Shown piece after piece: positions 1 through 8,301 of a stretch of 64,000 nucleotides of DNA; within the stretch, counting starts at the first letter, position 1; each line of letters begins with the position of its first letter. The stretch is taken from assembly GCA_025923195.1 (NCBI GenBank), contig JAICGJ010000007.1:1-64000 (forward strand), in the 5' to 3' direction. A program made the position numbers and the translations under genes. The notes beneath the pieces were generated by a model. The model worked only from the letters and a program-made list of their open reading frames with translations, was not told the DNA's origin and searched no databases. The DNA is from Chryseolinea sp. (GTDB lineage Bacteria > Bacteroidota > Bacteroidia > Cytophagales > Cyclobacteriaceae).

Positions 1-407
1 AAATTTTTTTCTCCGCCGTAGTAAGGGTCTGGTACTTCCTCGCCTTTTCCGATGGCGTCGAACTCGCGCATCAACATTATCTTTTTTGCCTGCGACGGAT
101 GCCTAATTAGTCGGGTTATGTTATGATAATTGCTTCTGTCCATGGCAAGTATGTAGTCAAACTGATCGAGATCGTCGGAAGTAAATTGACGCACGCAGTG
201 ATCCATAGTAATTCCGTTCCGCTTTGCATTTGCTATCGTCCTTGCGTCAGGCTGATCACCGATATGATAATTGGAGGTACCGCACGAATCAACTAAAAAA
301 AATTGGTCCAGGTCTTTCATTCTTAACTTTTCCTTAAATATGGCCTCTGCCAAAGGCGATCTGCAAATATTTCCAAGGCAAACAAAAAGCACTTTTATTT
401 TCTCCAT
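1..407 (-). CDS. Low-molecular-weight protein-tyrosine phosphatase, C-terminus cut by window edge
   Basis: Read on the minus strand from an ATG at 407, the protein begins MEKIKVLFVCLGNICRSPLA. This is the CX5R phosphatase loop of the low-molecular-weight family, with catalytic Cys10 and Arg16. The family's general-acid region is visible near the cut end as VPDPYYGG. About 135 of the usual 150-160 residues lie inside the window. Members hydrolyse phosphotyrosine, or in some bacteria phosphoarginine, in the cytoplasm. Those next to polysaccharide genes act on tyrosine kinases of the Wzc type, but no such kinase is seen here, so the substrate is unknown. It has no close upstream partner: the next gene on this strand ends at 652. 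Confidence 0.93.
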   Translation of the reverse strand, partial: MEKIKVLFVCLGNICRSPLAEAIFKEKLRMKDLDQFFLVDSCGTSNYHIGDQPDARTIANAKRNGITMDHCVRQFTSDDLDQFDYILAMDRSNYHNITRLIRHPSQAKKIMLMREFDAIGKGEEVPDPYYGGEKN

Positions 408-532
408 ACTAAGTTGGTCCACAATATGTTGGAGCACCATTGAGCCGGCAAAAATACGTCGAATGGGTTACGTATGAAAGGTTTTTTGAATTTATGCTTT
501 GAAGCATACTTTTCGGAGTCTGCCTTTTGATT

Positions 533-567
533 GAAAAGCCTACCTCGTGCTCAGGAGGAGGCTTTTC
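533..567. other. Hairpin in spacer between phosphatase and DUF6588-like gene
   Basis: GAAAAGCC at 533-540 pairs with GGCTTTTC at 560-567. On the plus strand it is followed by TCTTTTTT, the layout of an intrinsic terminator, but no plus-strand gene lies upstream in the window. It may end an unseen antisense transcript or be a chance stem. The rest of the 408-651 spacer shows nothing else. Confidence 0.4.
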
Positions 568-611
568 TCTTTTTTCAAGATTCAATCAAAATGGTTGTAA
601 GCCAGAATACA

Positions 612-641
612 AAGGGAAGTAGAAATTAATCTACCTCCCTT
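612..641 (-). terminator. Probable terminator of the DUF6588-like gene
   Basis: AAGGGA and GTAGA on the left pair with TCTAC and TCCCTT on the right, with one mismatch in the stem. It begins 10 bases after the minus-strand stop codon at 652. The following T tract is short (TTTGTATT), so termination may be partial. Confidence 0.5.
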
Positions 642-651
642 AAGCAAAAAA

Positions 652-1695
652 TTATCGGACTGCAACCCCCAGTCCAACGCTCAGCGTATTGTATTCTTGT
701 ATCGAATAGTCACCAGTTAAGTAAATGGGACCAAACTTGAAGCGGACACCCGCAGTGACTCTTAGACTTTTGTTTTTGAAACTTAGTGAAACTGGATCCT
801 TTAAGACTAGATCGTTGTTACCGCTGGGATCATTTACGATAACATAAGACCCAGTAAGGTCAGATGAAGTCTTTATTGTATTGTAGCCAATACCGCCGTA
901 GAAAGTGACAACTGAAATTTTCTTGGATATCAACGCCTGGAAAAGCCACGCATTCATGCTATAGTCCATGAGTTGCTGGCGTGGATCATTTTGAGGTTTA
1001 TCAAATTCACCTTCCACAAGTGTCGAGCCCTTGATGTTTGTAAAGGCGATCAACATCGAAAGATCAAATGGAAGGGTCCTTATACCTGGTATATGTTGTT
1101 TTATATCATGGAGTACACCAAACCCCAGCAGTTTAACCTTCGAGTCGCTTGTCTTTACCTCTGGCATCCATCTTATTTTTAAATCGGTATTTTTATAAAT
1201 CCCGATCCCGAGTTGTGCAGTAGGTGCAACAGCACCACTTATTTTAAAATTTTCCTGAAAATCCACACCCGGCGGTCCATCGAAAATCAGCGTTTGGTCG
1301 GGCACACCATCACCGGTAATATCAATCGAGGATTGATAATTCGTCGATTCATCGGGCCCGACAACAGTTGGCGCTTTGCCGCTAGTAGGATCCACAAGTA
1401 CTGTGTTTTGAAGCCCCAGTGAAGAAGGTGTAAAATGATTCTTTGAAGATGGAATAAAAACACCATTCAAGGCGACACCAAAATCAAATCCCAAAGTGTT
1501 GTGAGCTTTTGCGGTGTGATACCAACCGCCATTGAAGCCATACGAAAACGCCTCAACCATAGGGTTTAGGTAGGCACCCATCAGTTTCGAGGCATCCTGT
1601 TTTCCTGCGTTCAGAAATTCTACAAGTTCGGCCTCACTTTGGGCATGCATAAAACCGGGAACTGACATGAGGAGCACTACCAATATCTTTTTCAT
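652..1695 (-). CDS. Secreted DUF6588-like beta-rich protein
   Basis: About 347 residues, from the ATG at 1695, which places a signal peptide (MKKILVVLLM, ending at MHAQS) at the true N-terminus. An upstream ATG at 1722 would add nine residues before the signal and is less likely. The body has alternating hydrophobic and polar strands, Gly-rich turns and a C-terminus ending in a strand (LSVGLGVAVR), which suggests a small outer-membrane barrel or a surface-attached beta protein. The overall pattern resembles the Bacteroidota family DUF6588, whose function is not known. There is no operon partner: the flanking genes are 240 bases or more away. The function cannot be named; the envelope location is an inference. 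Confidence 0.75.
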   Translation of the reverse strand: MKKILVVLLMSVPGFMHAQSEAELVEFLNAGKQDASKLMGAYLNPMVEAFSYGFNGGWYHTAKAHNTLGFDFGVALNGVFIPSSKNHFTPSSLGLQNTVLVDPTSGKAPTVVGPDESTNYQSSIDITGDGVPDQTLIFDGPPGVDFQENFKISGAVAPTAQLGIGIYKNTDLKIRWMPEVKTSDSKVKLLGFGVLHDIKQHIPGIRTLPFDLSMLIAFTNIKGSTLVEGEFDKPQNDPRQQLMDYSMNAWLFQALISKKISVVTFYGGIGYNTIKTSSDLTGSYVIVNDPSGNNDLVLKDPVSLSFKNKSLRVTAGVRFKFGPIYLTGDYSIQEYNTLSVGLGVAVR

Positions 1696-1838
1696 GGAAA
1701 AAGAACGTATGGACTGTGTCATTTTACTTTCGGCGTTTTATGGTTTAAAATAAGTACTTTTAATAATCATGCTTTACGTAAGTTATGCCAAAATCTTACA
1801 AGAGTTGCCTTGGTCGCGTGTACGCGAAATCCGTAGCT

Positions 1839-2045
1839 GGTAGTCGGTAATTGGTAATCGGTAATGCGTGCGACTTGACGGAACTAAGGCGCTAGCACAT
1901 GGGTATCGATCGGGGGATTGACCCCCGTACCTCAAATCAGATAAACTAATCACTCAATTGAGAGAACGCATTCACGTCCCTATGAAATACCACCGATTAC
2001 CCGATGACCGATTACCTAATTACTGGTTACCAATTACAAATTACC
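1839..2045. repeat. Paired inverted heptamer arrays, unit GGTAATY
   Basis: The left arm at 1839-1866 is four consecutive 7-base units of consensus GGTAATY in perfect register. The right arm at 1994-2045 carries six to seven units of the reverse complement, RATTACC, at a 7-8 base pitch with some decay. The arms are 127 bases apart and face inward. Because the units are tandem, the arms can pair in several registers. The design matches the arrays at 9423, 21958, 41814, 42958 and 53719, but the unit is different from theirs. Confidence 0.85.
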
Positions 2046-2051
2046 TTAAAA

Positions 2052-2081
2052 TTGAAATCCTACTATTGCGTCGTACTTTTG
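2052..2081 (+). promoter_or_regulatory. Candidate waaA promoter (TTG-N19-TACTTTTG)
   Basis: TTG at 2052-2054 is followed after 19 bases by TACTTTTG at 2074-2081, a full match to the Bacteroidota -7 element TAnnTTTG. The waaA start codon is at 2089, so the transcript would have almost no leader. This is either a leaderless promoter or a chance match. Confidence 0.35.
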
Positions 2082-2088
2082 GCCCGGA

Positions 2089-3324
2089 ATGATCCTCTTA
2101 TATAACACCGGACTACTTTTCTTTCGGCTTGGCGTCCGCCTTGCTGGACTTTTTAACACGAAGGCCACCTCTTTTGTAACGGGTAGAAAAAAGATCTTTG
2201 AAAACCTGCAAAGTTCATTTGTGCAGCATAAGGGAAGACTGGTTTGGGTACATTGCGCGTCATTAGGTGAATTTGAACAGGGCAGACCGGTTATCGAATT
2301 GATGAAGAAAAAATATCCGGACGTCAAGATCCTGCTCACATTCTTCTCGCCATCCGGATTTGAAGTCAGGAAGAATTATAGCCACGCGGATTATGTATAT
2401 TACCTTCCATGGGATACTGCGTCAAATGCGGAAAAATTTGTCTCTATCACTAATCCTACCGTTGCGATCTTCGTCAAATATGAATTTTGGTATCATTATT
2501 CGACCACGTTAAAAGCCAAAAATATTCCACTGCTTTCCATCTCTACCATTTTTCGTCCTCAACAACTTTTTTTCAAACGTTTTGGAGGATTTTACAGAAG
2601 CATCCTGAAGAACTATGACTATTTTTTTGTTCAAAATGAAACGTCTATGCAATTGCTGCGTTCGGTTGGAATCGTCAACTGTGCCATCGCGGGCGATACT
2701 CGTTTTGACAGGGTGTTCACTGTAGTGAAAGACGGCGAGGATATTCCTGTGGCTGAAAACTTTAAGGCTGGTCAGAAGACTATCGTAGTGGGGAGTTGCT
2801 GGCGAGAGGACTTTGAGGTTTTACTGCCGATGATCAATGAAGGAAAAGTCAAGTTTATAATCGCTCCGCATGAAATTTCAGAAAAATTTCTGCAGGGAAT
2901 TGAGCGATCGGTTCGTGTAAAAACCATACGATATTCGGCCGCAAAGGGACAGAACCTTGAAGACTATCAAGTGCTGATTATAGATAACGTGGGAATGCTG
3001 TCGCGTCTTTACCGCTATGGAGAATTCGCTTTTATCGGAGGAGCGTTCGGCAAGGGACTTCACAATATTCTGGAAGCCGCCTGCTATGGTGTACCCATTT
3101 TTTTTGGTGATAGAAATTATGAGAAATTTCAGGAGGCATTGGATCTCATCCGTCGTGGTGGCGCTTTCGAAATCTCAGACGCGGCCGATTTCAAAGAAAA
3201 ATTTGAAATGCTGAACACACCGGAAAGTTTCTTACTTGCGTGCAATGTCACCCATTCCTATGTTATAGAAAATCTTGGAGCAACTGAAAAAATCATGACC
3301 TACTGCCGCAAATTTCTGAAATGA
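2089..3324 (+). CDS. waaA: 3-deoxy-D-manno-octulosonate (Kdo) transferase
   Basis: 411 residues, GT30 family length. The enzyme moves Kdo from CMP-Kdo onto the lipid A precursor at the inner face of the cytoplasmic membrane. The N-terminal hydrophobic stretch (LLYNTGLLFFRLGVRLAGL) is the usual membrane anchor. It is followed by the family's HCASLGEFEQGRP segment near residue 55, with the conserved catalytic-region Glu. The second Rossmann half carries VVGSCWREDFE and the FIGGAFGKGLHNILEAACYG nucleotide-binding region. The start at 2089 fits family N-termini. It overlaps rsgA by four bases, so the two are co-transcribed. Its presence shows a Gram-negative LPS-type outer membrane. Confidence 0.95.
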   Translation: MILLYNTGLLFFRLGVRLAGLFNTKATSFVTGRKKIFENLQSSFVQHKGRLVWVHCASLGEFEQGRPVIELMKKKYPDVKILLTFFSPSGFEVRKNYSHADYVYYLPWDTASNAEKFVSITNPTVAIFVKYEFWYHYSTTLKAKNIPLLSISTIFRPQQLFFKRFGGFYRSILKNYDYFFVQNETSMQLLRSVGIVNCAIAGDTRFDRVFTVVKDGEDIPVAENFKAGQKTIVVGSCWREDFEVLLPMINEGKVKFIIAPHEISEKFLQGIERSVRVKTIRYSAAKGQNLEDYQVLIIDNVGMLSRLYRYGEFAFIGGAFGKGLHNILEAACYGVPIFFGDRNYEKFQEALDLIRRGGAFEISDAADFKEKFEMLNTPESFLLACNVTHSYVIENLGATEKIMTYCRKFLK

Positions 3325-4238
3325 TGGAGGGAACAGTTATACGATCCACCGGATCTTTTTATGATGTCATAGGAAAGGACGGCCGGAAATACAACTGCAG
3401 GGTGCGCGGTAAAATTCGCCTTGAGGGAATTAAAGAATCTAACCCAGTGGCTGTTGGTGATCATGTATTAATAGACGTTGACCAGGATATTGGTTCGATC
3501 ACTGACATTCTGCCCCGCCGAAATCATATATTACGAAAGTCTGTGAAGAAGACCGGTCATTCGCACGTACTAGCTGCCAATGTCGACCAACTGCTACTGG
3601 TGGCAACGCTTGCCTTTCCCAAGACCTCGCTTGGATTTATTGACCGAAGCCTCGTGAGCGCTGAAGCCTTCCGTATTCCCCAGGTGCTGGTTATTAACAA
3701 GAAGGACCTTCTTGATGACGAGGGACTAGAATGGTTGGAAAGAACAATGCAGCTTTATGGAGAAATTGGGGTTACCTGCTTTTCGATTTCTGCTTTGTAT
3801 GAGGATCCGTCAGACATACGCGCTATCCTAAAAGACAAATCAACACTTTTCGCAGGACATTCCGGCGTAGGAAAGTCTACGTTGCTAAATAAAATTTCAC
3901 CTTCCATCAATCAGAGCATCGGCGATATTTCTGAATTCTCTGAAAAAGGAAAACACACAACCACGTTTGCCGAGATGTTCTTATTGGACCCTACTACATC
4001 TGTTATAGATACGCCCGGAGTAAAAGAATGGGGCTTGGTCGATATGAACGAACAGGAAATTTCAGATTACTTTCCAGAAATGCGGGATCTGCGTCTGCGG
4101 TGTAAGTTCGGCTCCCGATGCATTCATACCAACGAACCTAAATGCGCCATTATTCAAGCCGTTCAGGACGGTACCATAGCCTTGAGCAGATACGAAAACT
4201 ATGTAAGTATGATCCGGGGAGAGGATAACCGGAAATGA
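3321..4238 (+). CDS. rsgA: Ribosome small-subunit maturation GTPase RsgA
   Basis: 305 residues with an N-terminal OB fold followed by a circularly permuted GTPase domain. G4 (NKKD) comes first, then G1 GHSGVGKSTLLN near residue 180, then G3 DTPGVKEW. The C-terminal zinc knuckle is visible as a Cys-x5-Cys-x-His-x5-Cys cluster (CKFGSRCIHTNEPKC). Members bind the 30S decoding centre late in assembly and act as a checkpoint. The gene starts inside the waaA stop codon (ATGA overlap; a second ATG at 3324 is also possible) and its stop directly abuts the convergent DUF3667 gene, with no spacer and no terminator visible. Confidence 0.97.
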   Translation: MMEGTVIRSTGSFYDVIGKDGRKYNCRVRGKIRLEGIKESNPVAVGDHVLIDVDQDIGSITDILPRRNHILRKSVKKTGHSHVLAANVDQLLLVATLAFPKTSLGFIDRSLVSAEAFRIPQVLVINKKDLLDDEGLEWLERTMQLYGEIGVTCFSISALYEDPSDIRAILKDKSTLFAGHSGVGKSTLLNKISPSINQSIGDISEFSEKGKHTTTFAEMFLLDPTTSVIDTPGVKEWGLVDMNEQEISDYFPEMRDLRLRCKFGSRCIHTNEPKCAIIQAVQDGTIALSRYENYVSMIRGEDNRK

Positions 4239-5045
4239 TTATGTTACTGCATACGTTGTGAGAAAAAGTATGCCTCGATAGGTGAAATGTGTAATTATCA
4301 GTATGATATGGATTATAATAGTATTGATCCAGGCACTGACGTGATATGGTGAATTATAAAATCGCTTGGCACTAAAGAATACATAAATAGCCAGAATACA
4401 ATAAAAGAAACCGTGGACCCAACGCTCGTATACCATAATCGACGACGGTACCGCGAGGTAGTACAGCATGGAAAACAATAGAAGAAAGGCATATAGATAA
4501 AGTGCATAAATGAAATGATCGGTGAAATACATTTTTCTGCGTTTGAACCACAGGAGTAGAAAAAACGCAGTAATTGGCACATTTAGAATGATCAGCGTTT
4601 TTGTCAGGGTTAATGACCAGTCCCAGTACTCAACTTCATACTCCTCAACTGTAATTTTTTCGTTCTTTAATTTTTCGTCAATTAGTTTTCTTGCCAGCGC
4701 ACCGTAGGGTTGATAAACTTGGTCTCGCAAGGGGAGCTTGAAATCGCTTAGCGGGTTATAAATGAAGTAGAAAAAGTTTATTAAAAGAAAAATGGATAAC
4801 GGAGCCATATAGCGGGTACGCCTGCCTTGCACGTACTCCTTTGCCAGAAATCCGGGTTTGACAAGAACTTGCCATAGATTTTTCGCGAAGTTCTTTTCGA
4901 GCAAAAAAGCTGACCCTAAGAACTGAAGAACTATGTATTTCAACGTGCGTTCAGATGGCTCTATTTGCTTCTGACCACAGGCATGGCAGAATTTTCCTTG
5001 CAACGGAGTATCACAGTTAAGGCAACGCTCCTGTTTTTCGATCAT
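4239..5045 (-). CDS. DUF3667 membrane protein
   Basis: 268 residues. The N-terminus has a zinc-ribbon pattern, CLNCDTPLQGKFCHACGQKQ, typical of DUF3667, followed by an amphipathic segment and four or five hydrophobic stretches (around residues 80-95, 150-165, 180-200, 210-225 and 240-260). The biochemical function of the family is not known. It is the last gene of the minus-strand operon that begins at 8221 and overlaps the glycosyltransferase upstream by four bases. Location in the inner membrane follows from the hydrophobic segments. A role in envelope glycan metabolism is only suggested by context. Confidence 0.85.
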   Translation of the reverse strand: MIEKQERCLNCDTPLQGKFCHACGQKQIEPSERTLKYIVLQFLGSAFLLEKNFAKNLWQVLVKPGFLAKEYVQGRRTRYMAPLSIFLLINFFYFIYNPLSDFKLPLRDQVYQPYGALARKLIDEKLKNEKITVEEYEVEYWDWSLTLTKTLIILNVPITAFFLLLWFKRRKMYFTDHFIYALYLYAFLLLFSMLYYLAVPSSIMVYERWVHGFFYCILAIYVFFSAKRFYNSPYHVSAWINTIIIHIILIITHFTYRGILFLTTYAVT

Positions 5046-5911
5046 CGGTATGTAAGAGTGTTGTTCTTATTCCAAAGTAAGAAATATTTATAAGCCAAGG
5101 CAATATCTAAAGTCCTAATGCATTGCCTCATCTCATACTGAAGGCGGTGTCGCAGGGCCCGTTGTTCTTCCTTTGTCGCGTTTAATTCCATTATCTTTTT
5201 GCAAACCTTGAACGTGGAATCATTGTGTTTGTTTAGAATCTTATACTGATCGTGAGACAGTGAATTTTTAAGCTTCCTTTTTTGGACCAATACCTCATGA
5301 TTATAGAAATAATAAAAGAGTCTGGAAGATCGTATCCAAAAATCAAAATCCTCGTACGTTAAATTTTCGTCATAACCACCCAACCTTTCAATTACGTTCC
5401 TGCGAAACATCATAGTTGGTGAGCAAATAAAGTATCGTCTTATCAAGGCTTTGTAAATGTCTCCCTGCGGGATTGTATCGTGCGGGTGTCTGCTGGAGTG
5501 AAAAAAGAGATGATCTCCGTGCTCATTGATCCACTCGGCATCGCTGAATATCACGCCGTATCTGCTATCCAGCGCATTGAAAACTTCTACACCTCTTTCT
5601 AATCGCTTTGGAAGTAGCAAATCGTCTGCTGCGAGGTCGATAACATAATCACCTTGCGAAATTTCGAATGCAGTATTGAAGGCTTTGCAGATTCCAAAGT
5701 TGCGTTCCAGTTTAAGGAATACGAAATCGGGATGATCCCTTCTAAACGCTTCAATTACCTCTGCGCTTTTGTCAGTACTCCCATCATCCACAACAATCAG
5801 TTCGTAATTTCCGTAAGTCTGGTTCAATACAGATTGCATACTCTCCAGCACATACTTCTCATGATTGTAGCATGTACAAATAACCGAAACTTTTGGCGAT
5901 GCTGAGTTCAA
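5042..5911 (-). CDS. Family 2 glycosyltransferase
   Basis: 289 residues. The N-terminal GT-A fold shows VSVICTCYNHEKYV, then LIVVDDGSTDKS, then a nucleotide-sugar/metal motif at AADD near residue 95, all typical of GT2. It has no membrane segment, so it is a cytoplasmic or peripheral inverting transferase that probably extends a surface glycan. The sugar cannot be read from sequence. ATGA-type overlaps of four bases with both the GNAT gene upstream and DUF3667 downstream put it in the middle of the operon. Next to an FdtA-like ketoisomerase, it may transfer a deoxy sugar (inference). Confidence 0.92.
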   Translation of the reverse strand: MNSASPKVSVICTCYNHEKYVLESMQSVLNQTYGNYELIVVDDGSTDKSAEVIEAFRRDHPDFVFLKLERNFGICKAFNTAFEISQGDYVIDLAADDLLLPKRLERGVEVFNALDSRYGVIFSDAEWINEHGDHLFFHSSRHPHDTIPQGDIYKALIRRYFICSPTMMFRRNVIERLGGYDENLTYEDFDFWIRSSRLFYYFYNHEVLVQKRKLKNSLSHDQYKILNKHNDSTFKVCKKIMELNATKEEQRALRHRLQYEMRQCIRTLDIALAYKYFLLWNKNNTLTYR

Positions 5912-6780
5912 ATTTGCCTGACAAATGTAAGTTTATAGGAGTCGACGGCCCCAAATGTTTTCTTAAACCTGTATAGCCCCTTATTAAGGGTTCCTTTGTC
6001 AGTCGACAATCCCAGGTCCAGCACCCTGAATTGATGGACCTTGCAGAAACCATAAATGCCATTCACCAAGAAAGTGACGGGGCTATAGGAACGATAATCA
6101 AGATCGTCGCCAATATAGAAGCAATAAAGAACTTCGGGGTTTACCTGGATGGTAACTGACGCAGCGATTAATCTATCGTTGTCAAACACACCGAATAGCA
6201 TGTATTCATTCGGAAATAGCATAAACATCTGCTGTAACATTCCCAACGTCATGGTTATTGGATAATCCTTGTCGACGCGGCTTTGAACAATCAGTGCATA
6301 ACTTTTTTCAAGCCAGTCCAAACTCAATGATCGAAACTGAAATCCCTTAGCCTCCGCTGTCCGTATTCTCCTTTTTTTATCGACACCAAGTTCCGGGACA
6401 TCGCCGCGCTTCATATCAATGACCTGCGTAATATCGCGGTAAAGGATATTGTATGACTTCGCCAGCAATGTTTCCGCTATTAGGGCGCTGCTTTCCGGAT
6501 GGTATGCATCTGGAAACGAACGTATTATAACCGTTGTTGCCCCATGGGAACGGGACCACGACAATATTTTTTCCAGGCATGGAAGCAGATCATCCTTTTT
6601 TAGATCCGGGACCAAGACGAAACCCCCAAAAGGGGCGCGATCAAGACTGATCAATGATTCGCCTATGCGCGAAAAATAAATTCGGGCGGTCTCATGCTCA
6701 AAAAGCATCACAGATGTATCAGAATTTCTGAAAATGAATTTCGGTTGATGAAACAAAAACAAGGGAGAGGCTTTATCCAC
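5908..6780 (-). CDS. GNAT / FemAB-like acyltransferase
   Basis: 290 residues with a C-terminal GNAT-type fold. The segment from about residue 150 to 270 shows the central strand-and-turn pattern of Acetyltransf_6/FemAB-like proteins (LFGVFDNDRLIAASVTI, then a strand ending CFYIGDD, then VLDLGLSTDKG and LYRFKKTFGA). Such enzymes acylate amino sugars or peptides using acyl-CoA or aminoacyl donors. The gene lies 8 bases after the FdtA-like gene and overlaps the GT2 gene. An acyltransferase commonly accompanies FdtA in making N-acylated 3-amino-3,6-dideoxy hexoses, but the classical FdtC is a left-handed beta helix, so this protein is not FdtC. Confidence 0.75.
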   Translation of the reverse strand: MDKASPLFLFHQPKFIFRNSDTSVMLFEHETARIYFSRIGESLISLDRAPFGGFVLVPDLKKDDLLPCLEKILSWSRSHGATTVIIRSFPDAYHPESSALIAETLLAKSYNILYRDITQVIDMKRGDVPELGVDKKRRIRTAEAKGFQFRSLSLDWLEKSYALIVQSRVDKDYPITMTLGMLQQMFMLFPNEYMLFGVFDNDRLIAASVTIQVNPEVLYCFYIGDDLDYRSYSPVTFLVNGIYGFCKVHQFRVLDLGLSTDKGTLNKGLYRFKKTFGAVDSYKLTFVRQI

Positions 6781-6788
6781 GGAGAACT

Positions 6789-7190
6789 TTATACCGTTAG
6801 CTTCTTAAACTCCTTAAAATCTTTGACAGTAATATCATTTTTAAACACGTCGGAAGCTGCGACCGCCGCGAGTGCCCCCTTATGAAATCTCAATTTTATC
6901 CAGTGCAGTCGAGGATAATAAAGCACCACGGATGGGTTTCTTAATTGAAATTCATACAAATCCCCCTGGACACTTTCTATCTCGACATCAATCGTCCCGT
7001 AAACGCAGATGATAACTCGATCTGAATTTAGGTGTGCGTGATTTCCGCGATCGGCAACATCCTTTATGTCGTAGATCCAATACAGTTGTTTTACATCAAA
7101 AGGCAGTGTACCGTCGACTTCCATAAAAGACAGTGTCCCAGACTTACTATTTACCTGCGGTACTGTGATGAGATGAGGTTTTGTGATCAT
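6789..7190 (-). CDS. FdtA/WxcM-like sugar 3,4-ketoisomerase
   Basis: 133 residues from the ATG at 7190 (MITKPHLITVPQ). A longer open frame to 7253 overlaps the upstream gene and lacks family similarity, so it is rejected. It is a single cupin fold with the FdtA signature RGNHAH near residue 53 followed by a strand of the form RVIICVYG. The two His residues are the catalytic pair in FdtA, which converts dTDP-4-keto-6-deoxyglucose to a 3-keto isomer. The gene lies 7 bases after the DUF962 gene and 8 bases before the GNAT gene. No partner aminotransferase (FdtB/DegT family) is in the window, so the end product is unclear. Confidence 0.85.
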   Translation of the reverse strand: MITKPHLITVPQVNSKSGTLSFMEVDGTLPFDVKQLYWIYDIKDVADRGNHAHLNSDRVIICVYGTIDVEIESVQGDLYEFQLRNPSVVLYYPRLHWIKLRFHKGALAAVAASDVFKNDITVKDFKEFKKLTV

Positions 7191-7197
7191 GAAAAAG

Positions 7198-7677
7198 TCA
7201 ATAGGGAATTCCCAGGCGTTTATAGATGAAATGCATAAGCCACGCAGGGCCAATCAACAAAAATTGAATGTCTTTAAGGAAGGATGGCTTCTTGCCTTCT
7301 ACCTTGTGCCCATAGAATTGACCTACCCAGGCAACGAAAAAAATGATAAGGCTTGTTGCCCATAAAGGTATAGACGTTGACCGCACCAAGAAATTTGCGA
7401 GAAATAAGCACAGCGCTCCGAACAGCATCATTCCGATGCTCAACGGGATGGATAACGAAACATAATAAATCAGAACAAGTACAAGTATAACTGCTGCCCA
7501 ATTCGCATAAGGGTTACCATCTCCCAACACCGATTGGACTGCGCCCGATGGAATTGATGCAACCAGTCCGACGATACTAAAGAAAATTAAGGGAACACAA
7601 ATCCAATGAATAGCTTTGTTAGTTGAGTTTTGATGGCTTTCACCATATTCTGCAAAAAGCTGATCAATTTTTCGCAT
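7198..7677 (-). CDS. DUF962 / Mpo1-like membrane protein
   Basis: 159 residues. It has the family histidine pattern: SHQNSTNKAIHWICVP near residues 14-30, then FYGHKVEGKKP near residue 122, then a late HF. Four hydrophobic segments lie between them. The yeast homologue Mpo1 is an Fe(II)-dependent dioxygenase that shortens 2-hydroxy fatty acids by alpha-oxidation in the ER membrane. The same conserved His residues are present here, so a role in hydroxy-fatty-acid or sphingolipid-like lipid breakdown is plausible; some Bacteroidota make sphingolipids. It lies 34 bases after the DUF4442 gene, in the same operon. Confidence 0.88.
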   Translation of the reverse strand: MRKIDQLFAEYGESHQNSTNKAIHWICVPLIFFSIVGLVASIPSGAVQSVLGDGNPYANWAAVILVLVLIYYVSLSIPLSIGMMLFGALCLFLANFLVRSTSIPLWATSLIIFFVAWVGQFYGHKVEGKKPSFLKDIQFLLIGPAWLMHFIYKRLGIPY

Positions 7678-7711
7678 AAACTTTAGAATGTTTAGGTGTA
7701 CTAATTTACTC

Positions 7712-8221
7712 TTAAGTTTTGGTTTTTACCCGCTTCCATTCCTTTATCTGCCAATGCACTTTCCCCGTGGTAAGATGATTGTTTTGAGTGTCGAAGATCT
7801 TTACCTCGCAAACTACCATGACCGATTCAACTGTCTTTAATGGTTCGTAAATGTATTGATGAAGCCACGCGTCGGAAATGGAGAAGTGTGTCGTAGCGTC
7901 TATCTTTCCTTGATAATGATAATCCATTTCTAGCCGTTTCATAATTATCCGGTAAGTGTCAAATCCTAACTTTGAGATCAGCAACAGTCCCGTGGCATAT
8001 TCTGAAAGAGTCGCGAGCGCGCAGGCGTGAAGACCTCTGATGTGATTGAGATTTTTGCGCTTGTACGGGAGCAAAAGTTTTATATCGTAATCTCCAATTT
8101 GCAAAATCCGGAACCCGTGTGGCTTGTTGAAGGGTATCATTCTCGAAAGACCCGCGTTCAGAAGCCACAGTGAAAACCGGGAATGTTTAGCGCGTTCGAT
8201 GAATTCGGCTGATAGCATCAT
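7712..8221 (-). CDS. DUF4442 hot-dog-fold protein
   Basis: 169 residues. It matches the DUF4442 thioesterase-like hot-dog pattern: a Lys/Asn-rich strand (LLLPYKRKNLNHIRGLHACALATLSE) in which the HIRGLHACALATLSE helix takes the place of the hot-dog sausage helix, then long beta strands ending KVHWQIKEWKRV. Family members are predicted acyl-CoA or acyl-carrier thioesterases or acyl-binding proteins; no substrate is known. It is the first gene of the six-gene minus-strand operon (8221 to 4239). Its pairing with a fatty-acid-type DUF962 protein suggests lipid metabolism. Two adjacent ATGs are possible starts (8221, 8218). Confidence 0.85.
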   Translation of the reverse strand: MMLSAEFIERAKHSRFSLWLLNAGLSRMIPFNKPHGFRILQIGDYDIKLLLPYKRKNLNHIRGLHACALATLSEYATGLLLISKLGFDTYRIIMKRLEMDYHYQGKIDATTHFSISDAWLHQYIYEPLKTVESVMVVCEVKIFDTQNNHLTTGKVHWQIKEWKRVKTKT

Positions 8222-8301
8222 GCACCTTTTGTTTTATGGGAAGTTAAACAGAAAAATAGTTTCCTTTGATAACTTGTGCTTAATCTTGAATAATAGACAG
8301 T

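Larger units (their letters stand above)
1723..2088. other. Divergent spacer with inverted heptamer arrays
   Basis: This 366-base gap separates the minus-strand DUF6588-like gene from waaA. It holds the paired repeat arrays listed at 1839-2045, a GC-rich hairpin near the centre of the arrays (CGGGGG at 1911-1916 pairing with CCCCCG at 1922-1927, with GGTA and TACC outside it), and a candidate waaA promoter at 2052-2081. No gene is seen. Confidence 0.6.

Noticed and set aside
7191-7253. Longer start for the FdtA-like gene
   Set aside because: The extra 21 residues overlap the DUF962 gene in another frame and do not fit the family N-terminus.
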